Source of the DNA: Malaciobacter mytili LMG 24559
GTDB taxonomy: Bacteria > Campylobacterota > Campylobacteria > Campylobacterales > Arcobacteraceae
Assembly: GCF_003346775.1 (NCBI RefSeq)
Contig: NZ_CP031219.1
Location: forward strand, 1,984,001 to 2,048,000
Direction of reading: 5' to 3'
DNA: 64,000 bases
Shown here: positions 46,444-55,673 of the stretch, in pieces
Layout: every line of letters begins with the position of its first letter
Numbering within the stretch: position 1 is the first letter of the stretch
Translations under genes and position numbers: made by a program
The notes under the pieces: model-generated
Seen by the model: only the letters and a program-made list of their open reading frames with translations
Database searches by the model: none
Told to the model about the DNA's origin: nothing

Positions 46444-47448
46444 ATGTTAGATTTTATTAATAATATCCCAAAAGCAGAATTACATTTACATATAGAAGGT
46501 TCACTAGAGCCAGAGTTAATGTTTTCTTTAGCACAAAAAAACAATATAAAATTACCCTATAAAAATATACAAGAAGTTAAAGATGCCTATAATTTCACTA
46601 ATTTACAATCATTTTTAGATTTATATTATAATGGAGCAAAAGTTTTAATTACACAACAAGACTTTTACGATTTAACTTTTGAATATTTAAAAAAGTGTCA
46701 TAAACAAAAGATTTTGCATACAGAAATATTTTTTGATCCACAAACTCATACACATAGAGGGATTGAATTTAGCACCGTACTAAATGGTATTAAACAAGCA
46801 TTAAACGACGCCAAAAATGAATTTAAAATAAGCTCAAAATTAATAATGTGCTTTTTAAGACATTTAAGCCAAGAAGATGCTTTTAAAACTTTAGAACAAG
46901 CCCTTGAATTTAAAGAAGATATAATAGCAATTGGTCTTGATTCATCAGAAATTGGTAATCCTCCAAGTAAATTTGAAAAGGTTTTTAAAAAAGCAAAAGA
47001 GTTAGGTTTTAAACTTGTTGCCCATGCAGGAGAAGAGGCTTCTTATGAATATATAAATGAAGCATTAGATTTATTAGAAGTAAATAGAATAGACCATGGG
47101 GTTCAAGCTATACAAAATGAACAGCTAATGAAAAGACTTAAACAAATGCAAATTGCACTTACTGTTTGTCCCTTATCAAATACAAAGCTAAAAGTTTTTG
47201 AAACTATGCAAGAACATAATATTAAAAAGATGTTAGACTTTGGGATAAATGTAACTATAAACTCAGATGACCCAGCTTATTTTGGTGGATATTTAAATGA
47301 AAATTTTATAGCAGTTTATAAAGCTTTAGATTTATCAAAACAACAAATTATTCAATTGGCTAAAAACTCTTTTAATTCTTCTTTTATATCAATAGAAGAA
47401 AAACAAGACTATATAAAACAAATTGATGAATTTGTAAAAAACAATTAA
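46444..47448 (+). CDS. Adenine deaminase (adenosine-deaminase family)
   Basis: A 334-residue zinc hydrolase of the ADA superfamily. Zinc ligands are His14 and His16 (ELHLHIEGS), the His of VAHAGEE and the Asp of [10 protein letters not shown]; the catalytic Glu is in HAGEEA. The segment [18 protein letters not shown] is the hallmark of the adenine deaminase subgroup rather than adenosine deaminase, so it most likely converts adenine to hypoxanthine in purine salvage. AAAAGGA precedes the ATG. It converges on dgt with a shared hairpin. Confidence 0.88.
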   Translation: MLDFINNIPKAELHLHIEGSLEPELMFSLAQKNNIKLPYKNIQEVKDAYNFTNLQSFLDLYYNGAKVLITQQDFYDLTFEYLKKCHKQKILHTEIFFDPQTHTHRGIEFSTVLNGIKQALNDAKNEFKISSKLIMCFLRHLSQEDAFKTLEQALEFKEDIIAIGLDSSEIGNPPSKFEKVFKKAKELGFKLVAHAGEEASYEYINEALDLLEVNRIDHGVQAIQNEQLMKRLKQMQIALTVCPLSNTKLKVFETMQEHNIKKMLDFGINVTINSDDPAYFGGYLNENFIAVYKALDLSKQQIIQLAKNSFNSSFISIEEKQDYIKQIDEFVKNN

Positions 47449-47468
47449 GAAGGGAAACTCCTTCTTAA
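47445..47468. terminator. Hairpin shared by convergent adenine deaminase and dgt
   Basis: A perfect 9-bp stem, TTAAGAAGG (47445-47453) with CCTTCTTAA (47460-47468), contains the stop codons of both genes. On the minus strand TTGTTTTTTA follows, so it can end dgt transcription; the plus side has a T-run only about 10 nt later. Confidence 0.65.
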
Positions 47469-48934
47469 ACTGCACTTAGTTTTTTAAACTCATCTAAAGC
47501 AAAATCATCTGTCATTCCAGAAATATAATCAATTATTAATCTTGCTCTATAATACCACTCTAAAAGATTAAATTTTTCAATATCAGTTTTATCTAGTTCT
47601 TCAACTGCTTTAGAATAAGCAACAATATGTTTTGAAGATAATCTTCCAATAAGTCTTGCTGAAACAAAACACTGTATTTTTTGTTTTGATACTAGCTTTA
47701 AAAACTCCTGGCTTGTAAGTTGCAATATTGGTTTATAACAATTTAAAAGACCATGTAAAATTGCATGTCCTTTTAACTCTAAGGCTTGCTTTTCTTTATT
47801 ATTATAAATATATTTAATAGAAATATTTTGTAAAATCTCTATTGTTAAAGAGTATTTATTTGTTTTATCATAATCAAGTAAGGCTTTATTAAAAGTTCCT
47901 TCAAAAATCTCTTGATGATTTTCTAAATATACCTTTGAGACATATTTAACTAAATGATTTATTAAATTAGCTCTTGTTAAAGTTAGAAATAAGTTAAATT
48001 GATAAGGTTCATCTTCTTGTTCTTTAACTTTCTTATAATATTTTTCCACTAAATCTAATAAAAAATTTTCCTCTTTATTATATTTTTTATTTACTATTTT
48101 TGATTCTTCTATAATATATTTATATAAATCATCCAAACTAAATACACCTTTATCAACAGCATCTTCAATATCTGCTGTTAAATAAGAAATATCATCAGCT
48201 GCTTCCATAATATATGTAAGAGGGAATCTACAACCTTGCTTTATATCTAAAGCTTGACATACTTGTTTTACAAAATCTTTTTCAGAGTAATAAAATCCAG
48301 GTTTCTTTTTTAGATAATTTAAGTTATCCTCACCACTTGGTTTTCTTTGAAAAGCCCCTCTTGTATATTTTAAAACAGATGCTATTTGAGAATAAGATAG
48401 ATTTAATCTTTGAAGATATTTTATTATTCTAATAGCTTGTGCATTTCCATCATAATTTGTAATATCTTCAATAAGTTCTTCTTTTAAAGCAATATTATTT
48501 AAAGAAACCTCTCCATAAAGATTATCTAAACACTTAATTGCAACATTTTTCATCCAATCATTTATTGATAACTCTGCAAAATGTCCAAAAGGAGGGTTTC
48601 CTATATCATGAAGTAAACTTGACATCTCAGAAATTGAAATAAAAGCAGCTTCTAAACCTTCTAAATGAAACTCTTTTAACTTTCCTTGTATTTTTATTTC
48701 TTGTAAAATAGTTCTTGCTATATACCTTGCATTTTGTTGTACTTCAAGAGAGTGAGTTAATCTACTTCTAACTGCTGCATTTAACTCTAAAGGAAAAACT
48801 TGAGTTCTTTTTTGTAGTCTTCTAAAAGCTGGAGTTGAAATAATTCTTCCCCTATCACTTTCAACTGAGATTTCTAAATCTTCTATTGGATAATGTTCTC
48901 TATGTGTAGTAATCTTTTTTCTATAATCTATCAT
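47465..48934 (-). CDS. dgt: dGTP triphosphohydrolase
   Basis: A 489-residue HD-domain enzyme that hydrolyses dGTP to deoxyguanosine and triphosphate. The N-terminal RGRIISTPAFRRLQKRTQVFPLE and THSLEVQQNAR are diagnostic. HD-motif residues are in LLHDIGNPPFGHFAE, and EAADDISYLTADIEDA follows. The size fits the E. coli-like group. Its promoter lies in a dyad shared with the divergent gene at 49014. Confidence 0.95.
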   Translation of the reverse strand: MIDYRKKITTHREHYPIEDLEISVESDRGRIISTPAFRRLQKRTQVFPLELNAAVRSRLTHSLEVQQNARYIARTILQEIKIQGKLKEFHLEGLEAAFISISEMSSLLHDIGNPPFGHFAELSINDWMKNVAIKCLDNLYGEVSLNNIALKEELIEDITNYDGNAQAIRIIKYLQRLNLSYSQIASVLKYTRGAFQRKPSGEDNLNYLKKKPGFYYSEKDFVKQVCQALDIKQGCRFPLTYIMEAADDISYLTADIEDAVDKGVFSLDDLYKYIIEESKIVNKKYNKEENFLLDLVEKYYKKVKEQEDEPYQFNLFLTLTRANLINHLVKYVSKVYLENHQEIFEGTFNKALLDYDKTNKYSLTIEILQNISIKYIYNNKEKQALELKGHAILHGLLNCYKPILQLTSQEFLKLVSKQKIQCFVSARLIGRLSSKHIVAYSKAVEELDKTDIEKFNLLEWYYRARLIIDYISGMTDDFALDEFKKLSAV

Positions 48935-48962
48935 TACAAAGCTCTTTTTTATTTTTAAAACG

Positions 48963-48989
48963 AATTATAACTTATTTGCAGTTATAATT
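48963..48989. promoter_or_regulatory. Dyad with two back-to-back -10 boxes
   Basis: AATTATAAC (48963-48971) and GTTATAATT (48981-48989) form a 9-bp inverted repeat with a 9-nt spacer. The right arm gives TATAAT (48983-48988) for the plus-strand gene at 49014; the left arm gives TATAAT (48964-48969) on the minus strand for dgt. One protein bound here, or simple polymerase competition, could couple both. Confidence 0.65.
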
Positions 48990-49013
48990 GCATTTTGTAA
49001 AAAGGAAGATAAA

Positions 49014-49337
49014 ATGGAAATGCTTTTAAATGAATATGATATGGTAGTTGGTGCCAAATTTGAAGAAGGAACTATTCAAGATTATATTGATGATAAAAAA
49101 ACTTTTGGTTTAATAAGAATAGAAAACTCAACTGCAAATTGGTTTTTATATAATGATTTAGATAGTGATGAAGAAAGTAAAGAGTTATATAATGAAGTTA
49201 TTAAAAAAAATCACTTTATTCATGATGAATTTGGAGAAAAAATAGTATTATTTAATAAATCTGGACAAATATCATATGAAGAGTTTGTAAAAAAAATAAA
49301 TGATTATATAGAAGATGGTTTAGGACAAATTATATAA
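49014..49337 (+). CDS. Uncharacterised 107-residue protein
   Basis: I do not recognise a family. It is small and acidic (many Asp/Glu), with no membrane segment or signal peptide; a VVGAKFEEGTIQDYIDDKK opening is followed by an EEFVKKINDYIEDGLGQII amphipathic end. AAGGAAGA lies before the first of two close ATGs. It is a single-gene unit divergent from dgt and ended by a strong terminator. Confidence 0.7.
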   Translation: MEMLLNEYDMVVGAKFEEGTIQDYIDDKKTFGLIRIENSTANWFLYNDLDSDEESKELYNEVIKKNHFIHDEFGEKIVLFNKSGQISYEEFVKKINDYIEDGLGQII

Positions 49338-49368
49338 AGCTTAGTTAAAAAACTAAGCTTTATTTTTT
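49335..49368. terminator. Bidirectional intrinsic terminator
   Basis: An 11-bp stem, AAAGCTTAGTT (49336-49346) with AACTAAGCTTT (49351-49361), has a 4-nt A loop and ATTTTTT follows on the plus side. It overlaps the 3' end of the convergent tautomerase gene. Confidence 0.85.
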
Positions 49369-49562
49369 CTTATATTTGTAATTGTCTCTCCACCAATAGC
49401 ATAATTATCAGTATTAACTTCTTCAATTACAACTACAGTGCTTTTTTCACCTCTATTAAAAATCTCACTAAAAGCTTGCGTTAGTTTTTTTGCTAACAGC
49501 TCTTTTTGTTCTTTTGTTGCACCACCATCTTCATGGGTCATTTTTACATTAATTATTGGCAT
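49353..49562 (-). CDS. 4-oxalocrotonate-tautomerase-family protein
   Basis: A 69-residue protein with the N-terminal catalytic proline exposed after Met removal (MPIINVKMTHEDGGAT) and the family end IEEVNTDNYAIGG. It catalyses keto-enol tautomerisation of an unknown compound. Its start overlaps the MFS transporter stop by 14 nt, so the two are translated together under the LysR-type regulator. Family size is normal. Confidence 0.88.
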   Translation of the reverse strand: MPIINVKMTHEDGGATKEQKELLAKKLTQAFSEIFNRGEKSTVVVIEEVNTDNYAIGGETITNIRKNKA

Positions 49563-50727
49563 ATAAATACTCCTTTTTTTTATTTAAAAATAAAATTATT
49601 ACTCCTAAAAACATTATAAATGCTGTTAGATATAAAGTTGAATCATAATTTTTATATTTTTCTATTAAAGCAATGGCATATAAAGGTGCTACTATTTGCC
49701 CTACTCCATAAGAACTAGTTAAAGCACCCATTAAAAATGCAGGATTTGAACTTGCTATTTTTCCACCTAAATTTAAAAACAATCCAACTAAAGCTATAAA
49801 TGTTCCACCATATAAAATAGCACTTAGAAGATTTAAAAATAAATTTGTAGTATAAATAGGTATTAAAATACTTGCTATTAATAATAACATACAAATAAGT
49901 ATTATATTTACACTTCCAAAACTATATGCTAATCTCATCCAAATTATACAAGAAGGAATCCCAGAAAGACCCACAAGAAGCCAGGAAATAGAACCAAAAC
50001 CTTCTAAACCTTTTATACTATTTATAATATCAGGTAAAAAAGTTCCTTGAATTACAAAACCTACTCCAACTGTAAAATATGTAAAAATTAAAACTATTAC
50101 AAATAAATCAAATTTAAAAGGTTTTCCTTTTATTTTATTAAAATTTATACTTTTTTGTTCATTTAAAATATAAAAAGAATAAGAACCTAAAATTATTACT
50201 AAAATAGCCAAAATTATCCAAGCTTTTTCCCAAGTATTATTTTGTAAAACAACTCTATTTATAATATCTGTTACAGCAATAGAAAAACCAATTCCTGAAA
50301 AATGTATTCCCATTGCTTTTGTTTTATCTTCAAACTTTAATCTACTCATAACTAATGAAGAACCTACAACCATAAGCATAGCAGAACCAAAACCAGCAAT
50401 AAATCTTGAAACTATCCAAATAAAATCATTTGTATTTAGTCCCAAAAAAATAGTAGTAAAAAAGCAAATAATTAACCCTATTCTAAAAAATAAAATTTTT
50501 TTTGATAGCTCTTTTAAAAAAATTGCAAAAATAGCTCCTAATAAATATCCAAAATAGTTAATTGAAGCTAATAGCCCTGCAAAACTAATATCTATTCTAT
50601 GTTCTAACATAGAAGGTAAAAGTGAAGTAAAAGCAAACCTAGCTACTCCCATCCCTACAATCAATGCAAATATACCAGCAAGTATAATACTCACATTGTT
50701 TTCTCTATTAAAAAAAATCTCTCTCAT
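49549..50727 (-). CDS. YbfB/YjiJ-type MFS transporter
   Basis: A 392-residue transporter with twelve predicted helices. GMGVARFAFTSLLPSML in helix 1 is the YbfB/YjiJ (MFS_4) signature, and FGYLLGAI follows. The substrate is unknown. It is divergent from a LysR regulator. Its promoter shows TTGACA (50775-50780) and TATTAT (50751-50756) with an 18-nt spacer, the -35 lying inside the palindrome. Confidence 0.88.
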   Translation of the reverse strand: MREIFFNRENNVSIILAGIFALIVGMGVARFAFTSLLPSMLEHRIDISFAGLLASINYFGYLLGAIFAIFLKELSKKILFFRIGLIICFFTTIFLGLNTNDFIWIVSRFIAGFGSAMLMVVGSSLVMSRLKFEDKTKAMGIHFSGIGFSIAVTDIINRVVLQNNTWEKAWIILAILVIILGSYSFYILNEQKSINFNKIKGKPFKFDLFVIVLIFTYFTVGVGFVIQGTFLPDIINSIKGLEGFGSISWLLVGLSGIPSCIIWMRLAYSFGSVNIILICMLLLIASILIPIYTTNLFLNLLSAILYGGTFIALVGLFLNLGGKIASSNPAFLMGALTSSYGVGQIVAPLYAIALIEKYKNYDSTLYLTAFIMFLGVIILFLNKKKEYLYANN

Positions 50728-50750
50728 AGTTAAACCTAAATTTTTCTGTT

Positions 50751-50798
50751 ATAATATCACTAAAAATGATTGATTGTCAAATAATCAATCACTATAAA
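50751..50798. promoter_or_regulatory. Divergent MFS/LysR promoters with palindromic operator
   Basis: TGATTGATT (50767-50775) and AATCAATCA (50783-50791) form a 9-bp palindrome with a 7-nt centre. On the minus strand it contains the MFS -35 (TTGACA) with -10 at 50751-50756. On the plus strand TTGATT (50770-50775), 17 nt and TATAAA (50793-50798) make the regulator's own promoter. This fits a LysR-type site that controls both genes. Confidence 0.78.
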
Positions 50799-50815
50799 TG
50801 ATATAAGGATTAGTG

Positions 50816-51643
50816 ATGGATTCAAATTTACTAAAAGTTTTTTTATGCGTTGCAACATTAAAAAGTTTTTCAAAAGCAGCACTTGAACTTGATTGTGCCC
50901 AATCAAATGTAACAGCAAGAATTAAACAACTTGAAAAAAATATTGGTTTTAATCTTTTTCATAGAGTTTCAAAAGGTGTAGTTTTAACCGATGTTGCTAT
51001 AAAACTACTTCCGTTAGCACAAGAAATTATTCAAAAAATACAAAATGCAGAACAATTACTTCTACATATGAAGCATAGTGAAAACTTAAAAATTGGTTCA
51101 ACAGAATCAAATGCAGCCACAAGAATAATTACTTTATTATCAAAAATAGATAATAAATATCCAAATATGAAACTTGAACTTACAACTGGACCAACACAAG
51201 AGATAAAAGAGTTATTATTAGATTATAAAATTGATATTGGCTTTATAAGTGGAAAACCATTAGAAAAAGAGTTTAAGATTTTAAAAGAGTATAAAGAAAA
51301 AATAGTTTTATTAAAATCTTTAAAAAAAGAACCTGCAAAAAATATTTTAACTTTTAAAAAAGGATGTACATATAGAAAATATTTAGATGCTTATTTAAAA
51401 CAACAACAACAATTAGATTATAAAAATATTGAATTTGGTAGCTTGGAGACAATTTTAGGCTGTGTTAAAATGGGAATGGGAATAACTATACTTCCTTTAT
51501 CTTTTATTCAAAGGTTTGAACATACAAAAGACTTAGAAATAAAATACCTTCCTAAAGAAATAGAAAATATTCATACATATATGATTTGTAGAGTTGATAA
51601 TGAACCATTAATTTCATCTTTTTTAAAAAAACTAGAGTTATAA
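50816..51643 (+). CDS. LysR-type transcriptional regulator
   Basis: A 275-residue regulator. The N-terminal winged helix is LLKVFLCVATLKSFSKAALELDCAQSNVTARIKQLE, summarised here as SFSKAALELDCAQSNVTARI, and the C-terminal half is a substrate-binding-like effector domain. I choose the ATG at 50816, with AAGGA 6 nt before it; a GTG three bases earlier is in frame. It is divergent from the MFS-tautomerase pair and presumably regulates it and itself. Effector unknown. Confidence 0.92.
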   Translation: MDSNLLKVFLCVATLKSFSKAALELDCAQSNVTARIKQLEKNIGFNLFHRVSKGVVLTDVAIKLLPLAQEIIQKIQNAEQLLLHMKHSENLKIGSTESNAATRIITLLSKIDNKYPNMKLELTTGPTQEIKELLLDYKIDIGFISGKPLEKEFKILKEYKEKIVLLKSLKKEPAKNILTFKKGCTYRKYLDAYLKQQQQLDYKNIEFGSLETILGCVKMGMGITILPLSFIQRFEHTKDLEIKYLPKEIENIHTYMICRVDNEPLISSFLKKLEL

Positions 51644-51687
51644 AATAATATGTTATAATTTCGCAAACTAATTAAAAAGGACATATT

Positions 51688-52959
51688 ATCGAAAAATTTG
51701 GTTCATTACAATTTTCGGAAGAAATTTTAAATGCGATAAATGATTTAGGATATGAAAATCCAACTTCAATTCAAAAAAAAGCTATTGTAAAACTTTTAAA
51801 TAAACATGATCTAATAGCTGCTGCTAAAAGTGGGACAGGGAAAACTGCTGCTTTTTTATTACCTATTTTAGAACTATTAAAAAATGAAATAGATTATGAA
51901 AAACCTAGAGTACCTAGAGTTTTAATTGTTGTTCCAACAAGGGAATTAGTTAATCAAATTTCAAATAATATAAAAGATTTATCAAAATATTTAGATATTA
52001 AAAGTGCAGTTGCATATGGCGGTAAAAGTAATAAACAACAAGCTTTAAAATTACAAAAAGGTGTAGATATAATTGTAGCAACACCAGGTAGATTAATTGA
52101 TTTTATTGAAAATAAAGTTTTAGATATTTCAAGTGTAAATAGAGTTATTTTAGATGAAGCAGATACAATGCTTGAAATGGGATTTTTAGAAGAAATTGAA
52201 AAGATTTTACAAAAAGTTTCAGTATCAAGACAAATTGCAATGTTCTCTGCAACAATTTCTCAAAATGTAAAAAAGCTTGCAAAAAAGTTTTTAAAGACTC
52301 CTTGTGTTATTGAGCTTACAGATGTTAGACAAAGAGTAGATATTATTGAGCATACTGCTTATAAAGTTGATAGTTTTAGAAAAACAGAAATGTTATCATT
52401 TTTAATTGGCTCAAAAAATTATGAACAAGTTTTAGTTTTTGTAAATATGAAAAAAACAGCAGATGAAATAGCAGAACATTTTAATTTAGATGGACTAAAA
52501 ACTCTTTGTATTCATGGAGATATTAAACAAAGTGCAAGAGCAAAAGCATTAAAAGATTTTAAAAGTGGAAAAATCAGGGTTTTAGTAGCTACTGATATAG
52601 CAGCAAGAGGTATAGATATACAAGAACTTCCTTATGTTGTAAACTATGAATTACCACAAAGTACAGATGATTTTACACATAGAGTGGGAAGAACTGGAAG
52701 AGCTGGGAAAAATGGAGTTGCTATTACTTTAGCTTGTGCCAAAGAGTATAAACAATTAGAAGAAATTGAAAAAGATTTAATGATTACTTTTAAAAGAGTA
52801 GTTTTAGAAGGGTTTGAATTAACAGAAAAACAGCCAAGAGGCTTTAAAAAGAAAAAGAAAAAATTAACAGAGAAAAAACAAGTTGAAAAACCTGTAAAAA
52901 AAGTAAAATCTAAAAAAACAACAAAAAGAGATGCAAATAGAAACTTTAGGAAAAAATAG
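51688..52959 (+). CDS. DEAD-box RNA helicase with non-AUG start
   Basis: The complete helicase core is encoded from 51691: Q motif (FSEEILNAINDLGYENPTSIQ), Walker A AAKSGTGKT, PTREL, TPGR, DEAD, SAT, then the C-terminal HGDIKQ, VATDIAARGIDI and HRVGRTGRAG. A Lys-rich tail follows. No ATG, GTG or TTG lies between the in-frame TAA at 51673 and the DEAD motif, where the first ATG (52168) is. AAAAAGGA is followed by CAT ATT ATC GAA, so ATC (51688, 6 nt spacing) or ATT (51685) is the likely start, giving about 423 residues. Confidence 0.88.
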   Translation: MEKFGSLQFSEEILNAINDLGYENPTSIQKKAIVKLLNKHDLIAAAKSGTGKTAAFLLPILELLKNEIDYEKPRVPRVLIVVPTRELVNQISNNIKDLSKYLDIKSAVAYGGKSNKQQALKLQKGVDIIVATPGRLIDFIENKVLDISSVNRVILDEADTMLEMGFLEEIEKILQKVSVSRQIAMFSATISQNVKKLAKKFLKTPCVIELTDVRQRVDIIEHTAYKVDSFRKTEMLSFLIGSKNYEQVLVFVNMKKTADEIAEHFNLDGLKTLCIHGDIKQSARAKALKDFKSGKIRVLVATDIAARGIDIQELPYVVNYELPQSTDDFTHRVGRTGRAGKNGVAITLACAKEYKQLEEIEKDLMITFKRVVLEGFELTEKQPRGFKKKKKKLTEKKQVEKPVKKVKSKKTTKRDANRNFRKK

Positions 52960-53432
52960 TGAGCTCACTTAATATAGAAATAACAACACCAGCTTTACTT
53001 TTTCCTGCCATTTCATTGCTGTTATTAGCTTATACAAATAGATTTTTAACTACAGGACAACTAATAAGAGGTCTTAGTGCAAATGCAAGAGATGGCAAAG
53101 TTCCAAAGGCTTCAAAACAAATTAGAAATCTAAAAAAAAGAGTTTCTTTAATAAAAGCTATGCAAATATATGGAGTATTATCATTAATACTTTGTACAAT
53201 TTCTATGTTTTTGATTTTTTTAGAACAAAACTTTGCTGGAGAGCTTCTTTTTGGGATTAGCTTAGTTGCTATGACTTTATCTTTATTTATTGCATTGTAT
53301 GAAATTTCTATTTCAGTAAATGCCATAAATTATGAGCTAGAAGGTATTAAAAGATATTCTAAAGCACATAATAAAAAAGAGAAAAAAAGTATAGAAGAAG
53401 AAATAGAAGAGGAAGAAGAGTTAAACTCTTAA
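52959..53432 (+). CDS. DUF2721-like membrane protein
   Basis: A 157-residue protein with three hydrophobic segments (about 10-28, 66-90 and 95-118) and the family-like opening TPALLFPAISLLLLAYTNRF, with the conserved basic linker RNLKKRVSLIKAMQ. The end is a highly charged Lys then Glu tail. The GTG start shares a base with the helicase TAG and has AGGA 7 nt upstream. Function unknown. It overlaps the convergent exonuclease by 4 nt. Confidence 0.75.
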   Translation: MSSLNIEITTPALLFPAISLLLLAYTNRFLTTGQLIRGLSANARDGKVPKASKQIRNLKKRVSLIKAMQIYGVLSLILCTISMFLIFLEQNFAGELLFGISLVAMTLSLFIALYEISISVNAINYELEGIKRYSKAHNKKEKKSIEEEIEEEEELNS

Positions 53433-53956
53433 TACCTCATCTTATTAAAATAGTTCATTATTTTTAAAATCTCATATGTTTTAGTAACATCATATGTAGC
53501 TGTATGATGTTTTTTGCTATCAAACTCTATTCCATAAAAGTTACAAGTTTCATTAAGCTTTGGATTTTTTATATTACCTCTTGCATCTTTTAAATTTAAA
53601 ATATATTTATTTTCTCTCATTGTACAAATGTGATTTTTAAAATATATTTTTTTATTTAAATGCCTTAATTCAAAAGAGATATTATGAGCAATTAAAGTAT
53701 CACTTCCTTTACAAAAAGAAAAGAAATCTTCATCTTCACTAAAATAAGAAGCATAAGACTTATCTTTTCTATAATCTAAGATTAACTCAGGAGTTAATCT
53801 ATGAATAGCATAAGAGTAAGGATTAACAGGGTATCTTGAAAGATAGTATCTATGAAACTTATCTAAAACCTTATAATCTTCATTTATTTTTACAGCTGCT
53901 ACTTCTATTACATCACCAACACTAGAACTATTTGTTTCAAAATCTAAAATTATCAT
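53429..53956 (-). CDS. DEDDh 3'-5' exonuclease
   Basis: A 175-residue DnaQ-fold exonuclease. ILDFETN holds the metal pair Asp/Glu, AHNISFE the third acidic residue region, and HHTATYDV the His and last Asp of the DEDDh set. It resembles stand-alone epsilon or RNase T-like domains; DNA versus RNA substrate cannot be told. Its ATG overlaps the stop of the sodium channel gene by one base (TAATG). Confidence 0.85.
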   Translation of the reverse strand: MIILDFETNSSSVGDVIEVAAVKINEDYKVLDKFHRYYLSRYPVNPYSYAIHRLTPELILDYRKDKSYASYFSEDEDFFSFCKGSDTLIAHNISFELRHLNKKIYFKNHICTMRENKYILNLKDARGNIKNPKLNETCNFYGIEFDSKKHHTATYDVTKTYEILKIMNYFNKMRY

Positions 53957-54729
53957 TACTCTTTGCCATTTTGTTTTATTATAAGTTGTTTTAACTCTTC
54001 AAGTTGAAGTTTTAAAGATTGTATTTCTTTTAGTTCTTCAGATTTTTCTTCATTTTGTGTACCTTTAATTGTAAAAATTGCATCCACAATTAAACCAATA
54101 AATAAATTTACCATAATAAAAGTTACAACTAAAATATATATTACAAAGAATATCCAAGCATAAGGATGTTGCTCCATAATTGGTCTTGCTATTCCCATAG
54201 ACCAACTCTCTAAGGTCATAACTTGAAAAAGAGTATACATACTTTCTCCTAAAGTTCCAAACCATTGAGGAAAAGTATTAGCAAAAAGATTTGTAGCCAT
54301 TATTGCAAAAACATAAAAGAAAAGTAATAAAACCATAGAAACAGAAGCAATTCCAGGAATTACACCTATAAGTGCTCCTATTATAGTTCTCATTTGAGGA
54401 ATTATAGTTAAAAGCCTAAATAGTCTTAAAACTCGAAGAACTCTTAAAATTGATAAACCATCATTTGCAGGAATTAAAGAAATTGCAACTACAAAAAAGT
54501 CAAAAAGACTCCAGGAATCTTTAAAAAATTTAGCTTTATGCACATAAATTCTTAATATAATTTCAATTGTAAAAATAGAAATTATTACTCTATCAATAAG
54601 CTCTAAAATAGTACCATAAGAAGAGACTATTTTAGTAGAAGTACCTAAACCTAAAGTAATTCCATTAAGTATTATTAAAAAAACAATAAAGTTTTGAAAC
54701 TTTTTTGATTCAATTAGATTTTTTATCAA
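53956..54729 (-). CDS. Voltage-gated sodium channel, NavAb-like
   Basis: A 257-residue single-domain channel with six transmembrane helices that assembles as a tetramer. S4 carries gating arginines at 96, 99, 102 and 105 ([14 protein letters not shown]). The selectivity filter TLESWSM at 172-178 is identical to that of Arcobacter butzleri NavAb, with Glu174 as the high-field-strength site. [12 protein letters not shown] and [12 protein letters not shown] match NavAb almost word for word. A C-terminal coiled coil ([12 protein letters not shown]) follows. TTG start behind GAGGT. Confidence 0.96.
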   Translation of the reverse strand: MIKNLIESKKFQNFIVFLIILNGITLGLGTSTKIVSSYGTILELIDRVIISIFTIEIILRIYVHKAKFFKDSWSLFDFFVVAISLIPANDGLSILRVLRVLRLFRLLTIIPQMRTIIGALIGVIPGIASVSMVLLLFFYVFAIMATNLFANTFPQWFGTLGESMYTLFQVMTLESWSMGIARPIMEQHPYAWIFFVIYILVVTFIMVNLFIGLIVDAIFTIKGTQNEEKSEELKEIQSLKLQLEELKQLIIKQNGKE

Positions 54730-54774
54730 ATTAACCTCTTAATATAAAATTTTTGCAATTTTATATTAAGAATA

Positions 54775-55569
54775 TTAACAATTTACTAATACTATCTCTT
54801 CACAATTAGTAAAAATAAATTTTTTTATATATTTTGAAGCTAAGATTTTTAAATAATTTTGTATTTCTAAAGAGATATTATCATATATTTCTATGGTACA
54901 ATAGGCTTTTTTTGAATTATAAAAAAGTGATTCAATATATTTAGCAAAAGAGTTCTCTTCAAGCTCTATTATAAAATCTTCCATTTGCTTTATCTCTTCA
55001 TAGTTATTTTCTCTACTTGCATATAAAATATCACTATTTTCTAAAATATAATTTTTTTTCAAATTATCAAACTTATTATATTTATATATTAAATTTAACT
55101 CTTTTAATTTTTCTAAATCTAAATTCAAATTAGTAGAAATTTTTTCTTTTTCAAAAAAATCAATTACTTTAATAGTATCCAAAATTAAAATATCATTTAA
55201 ACTTTTAAAACTATCATCAATAATTCTTGCAAAACAGATATATCTTGGCATCATTACAGGTATCATATTCTTTAAATCTTCATATGACTTTTTTAAATTT
55301 AAAATTGAAAGTTGCATAAAATTTGAATCTTCATAAGTAAAAGAAATATTTAAATTTAAATCTTTTTCTTCTTTTTTTATTTTTATAATATTTAATGATA
55401 AAAGGTATATTTTATTATCTTTTTCAAATTTTAAAATTAAATCTTTTTTTCTATTATTCCTATCTTTTTTAATAGATATAATTTTACCTTCCACTTCATT
55501 TTCAAATGCTTTTTTAACATAAAAGTTGAATTCATCAATAATATTTTCTATAATTTCATTACTACTCAT
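54775..55569 (-). CDS. Uncharacterised 264-residue protein
   Basis: I recognise no family. It is Asn/Lys/Glu-rich and predicted soluble, with no signal peptide or membrane segment. Its one cysteine pair region (Cys near KAYCTIEIY and the terminal TNCEEIVLVNC) has no cluster pattern. Base composition is like its neighbours. It stands alone between the channel gene and the 7TMR-DISM operon, 45 nt upstream of the channel gene. Confidence 0.6.
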   Translation of the reverse strand: MSSNEIIENIIDEFNFYVKKAFENEVEGKIISIKKDRNNRKKDLILKFEKDNKIYLLSLNIIKIKKEEKDLNLNISFTYEDSNFMQLSILNLKKSYEDLKNMIPVMMPRYICFARIIDDSFKSLNDILILDTIKVIDFFEKEKISTNLNLDLEKLKELNLIYKYNKFDNLKKNYILENSDILYASRENNYEEIKQMEDFIIELEENSFAKYIESLFYNSKKAYCTIEIYDNISLEIQNYLKILASKYIKKFIFTNCEEIVLVNC

Positions 55570-55673
55570 AGTCTCTCCAAGATTATTTACTTTTAAAAAA
55601 AGACCTATTTAAATCTTTTATAAATACAACCTGTATTAAAAATCTTTTAATTTAAAAGATTATAACTTTTTAA

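Noticed and set aside
52168-52959. Helicase truncated to a gene starting at the ATG at 52168
   Set aside because: All N-terminal helicase motifs are intact and in frame upstream, so a short gene would discard half of an undamaged domain.
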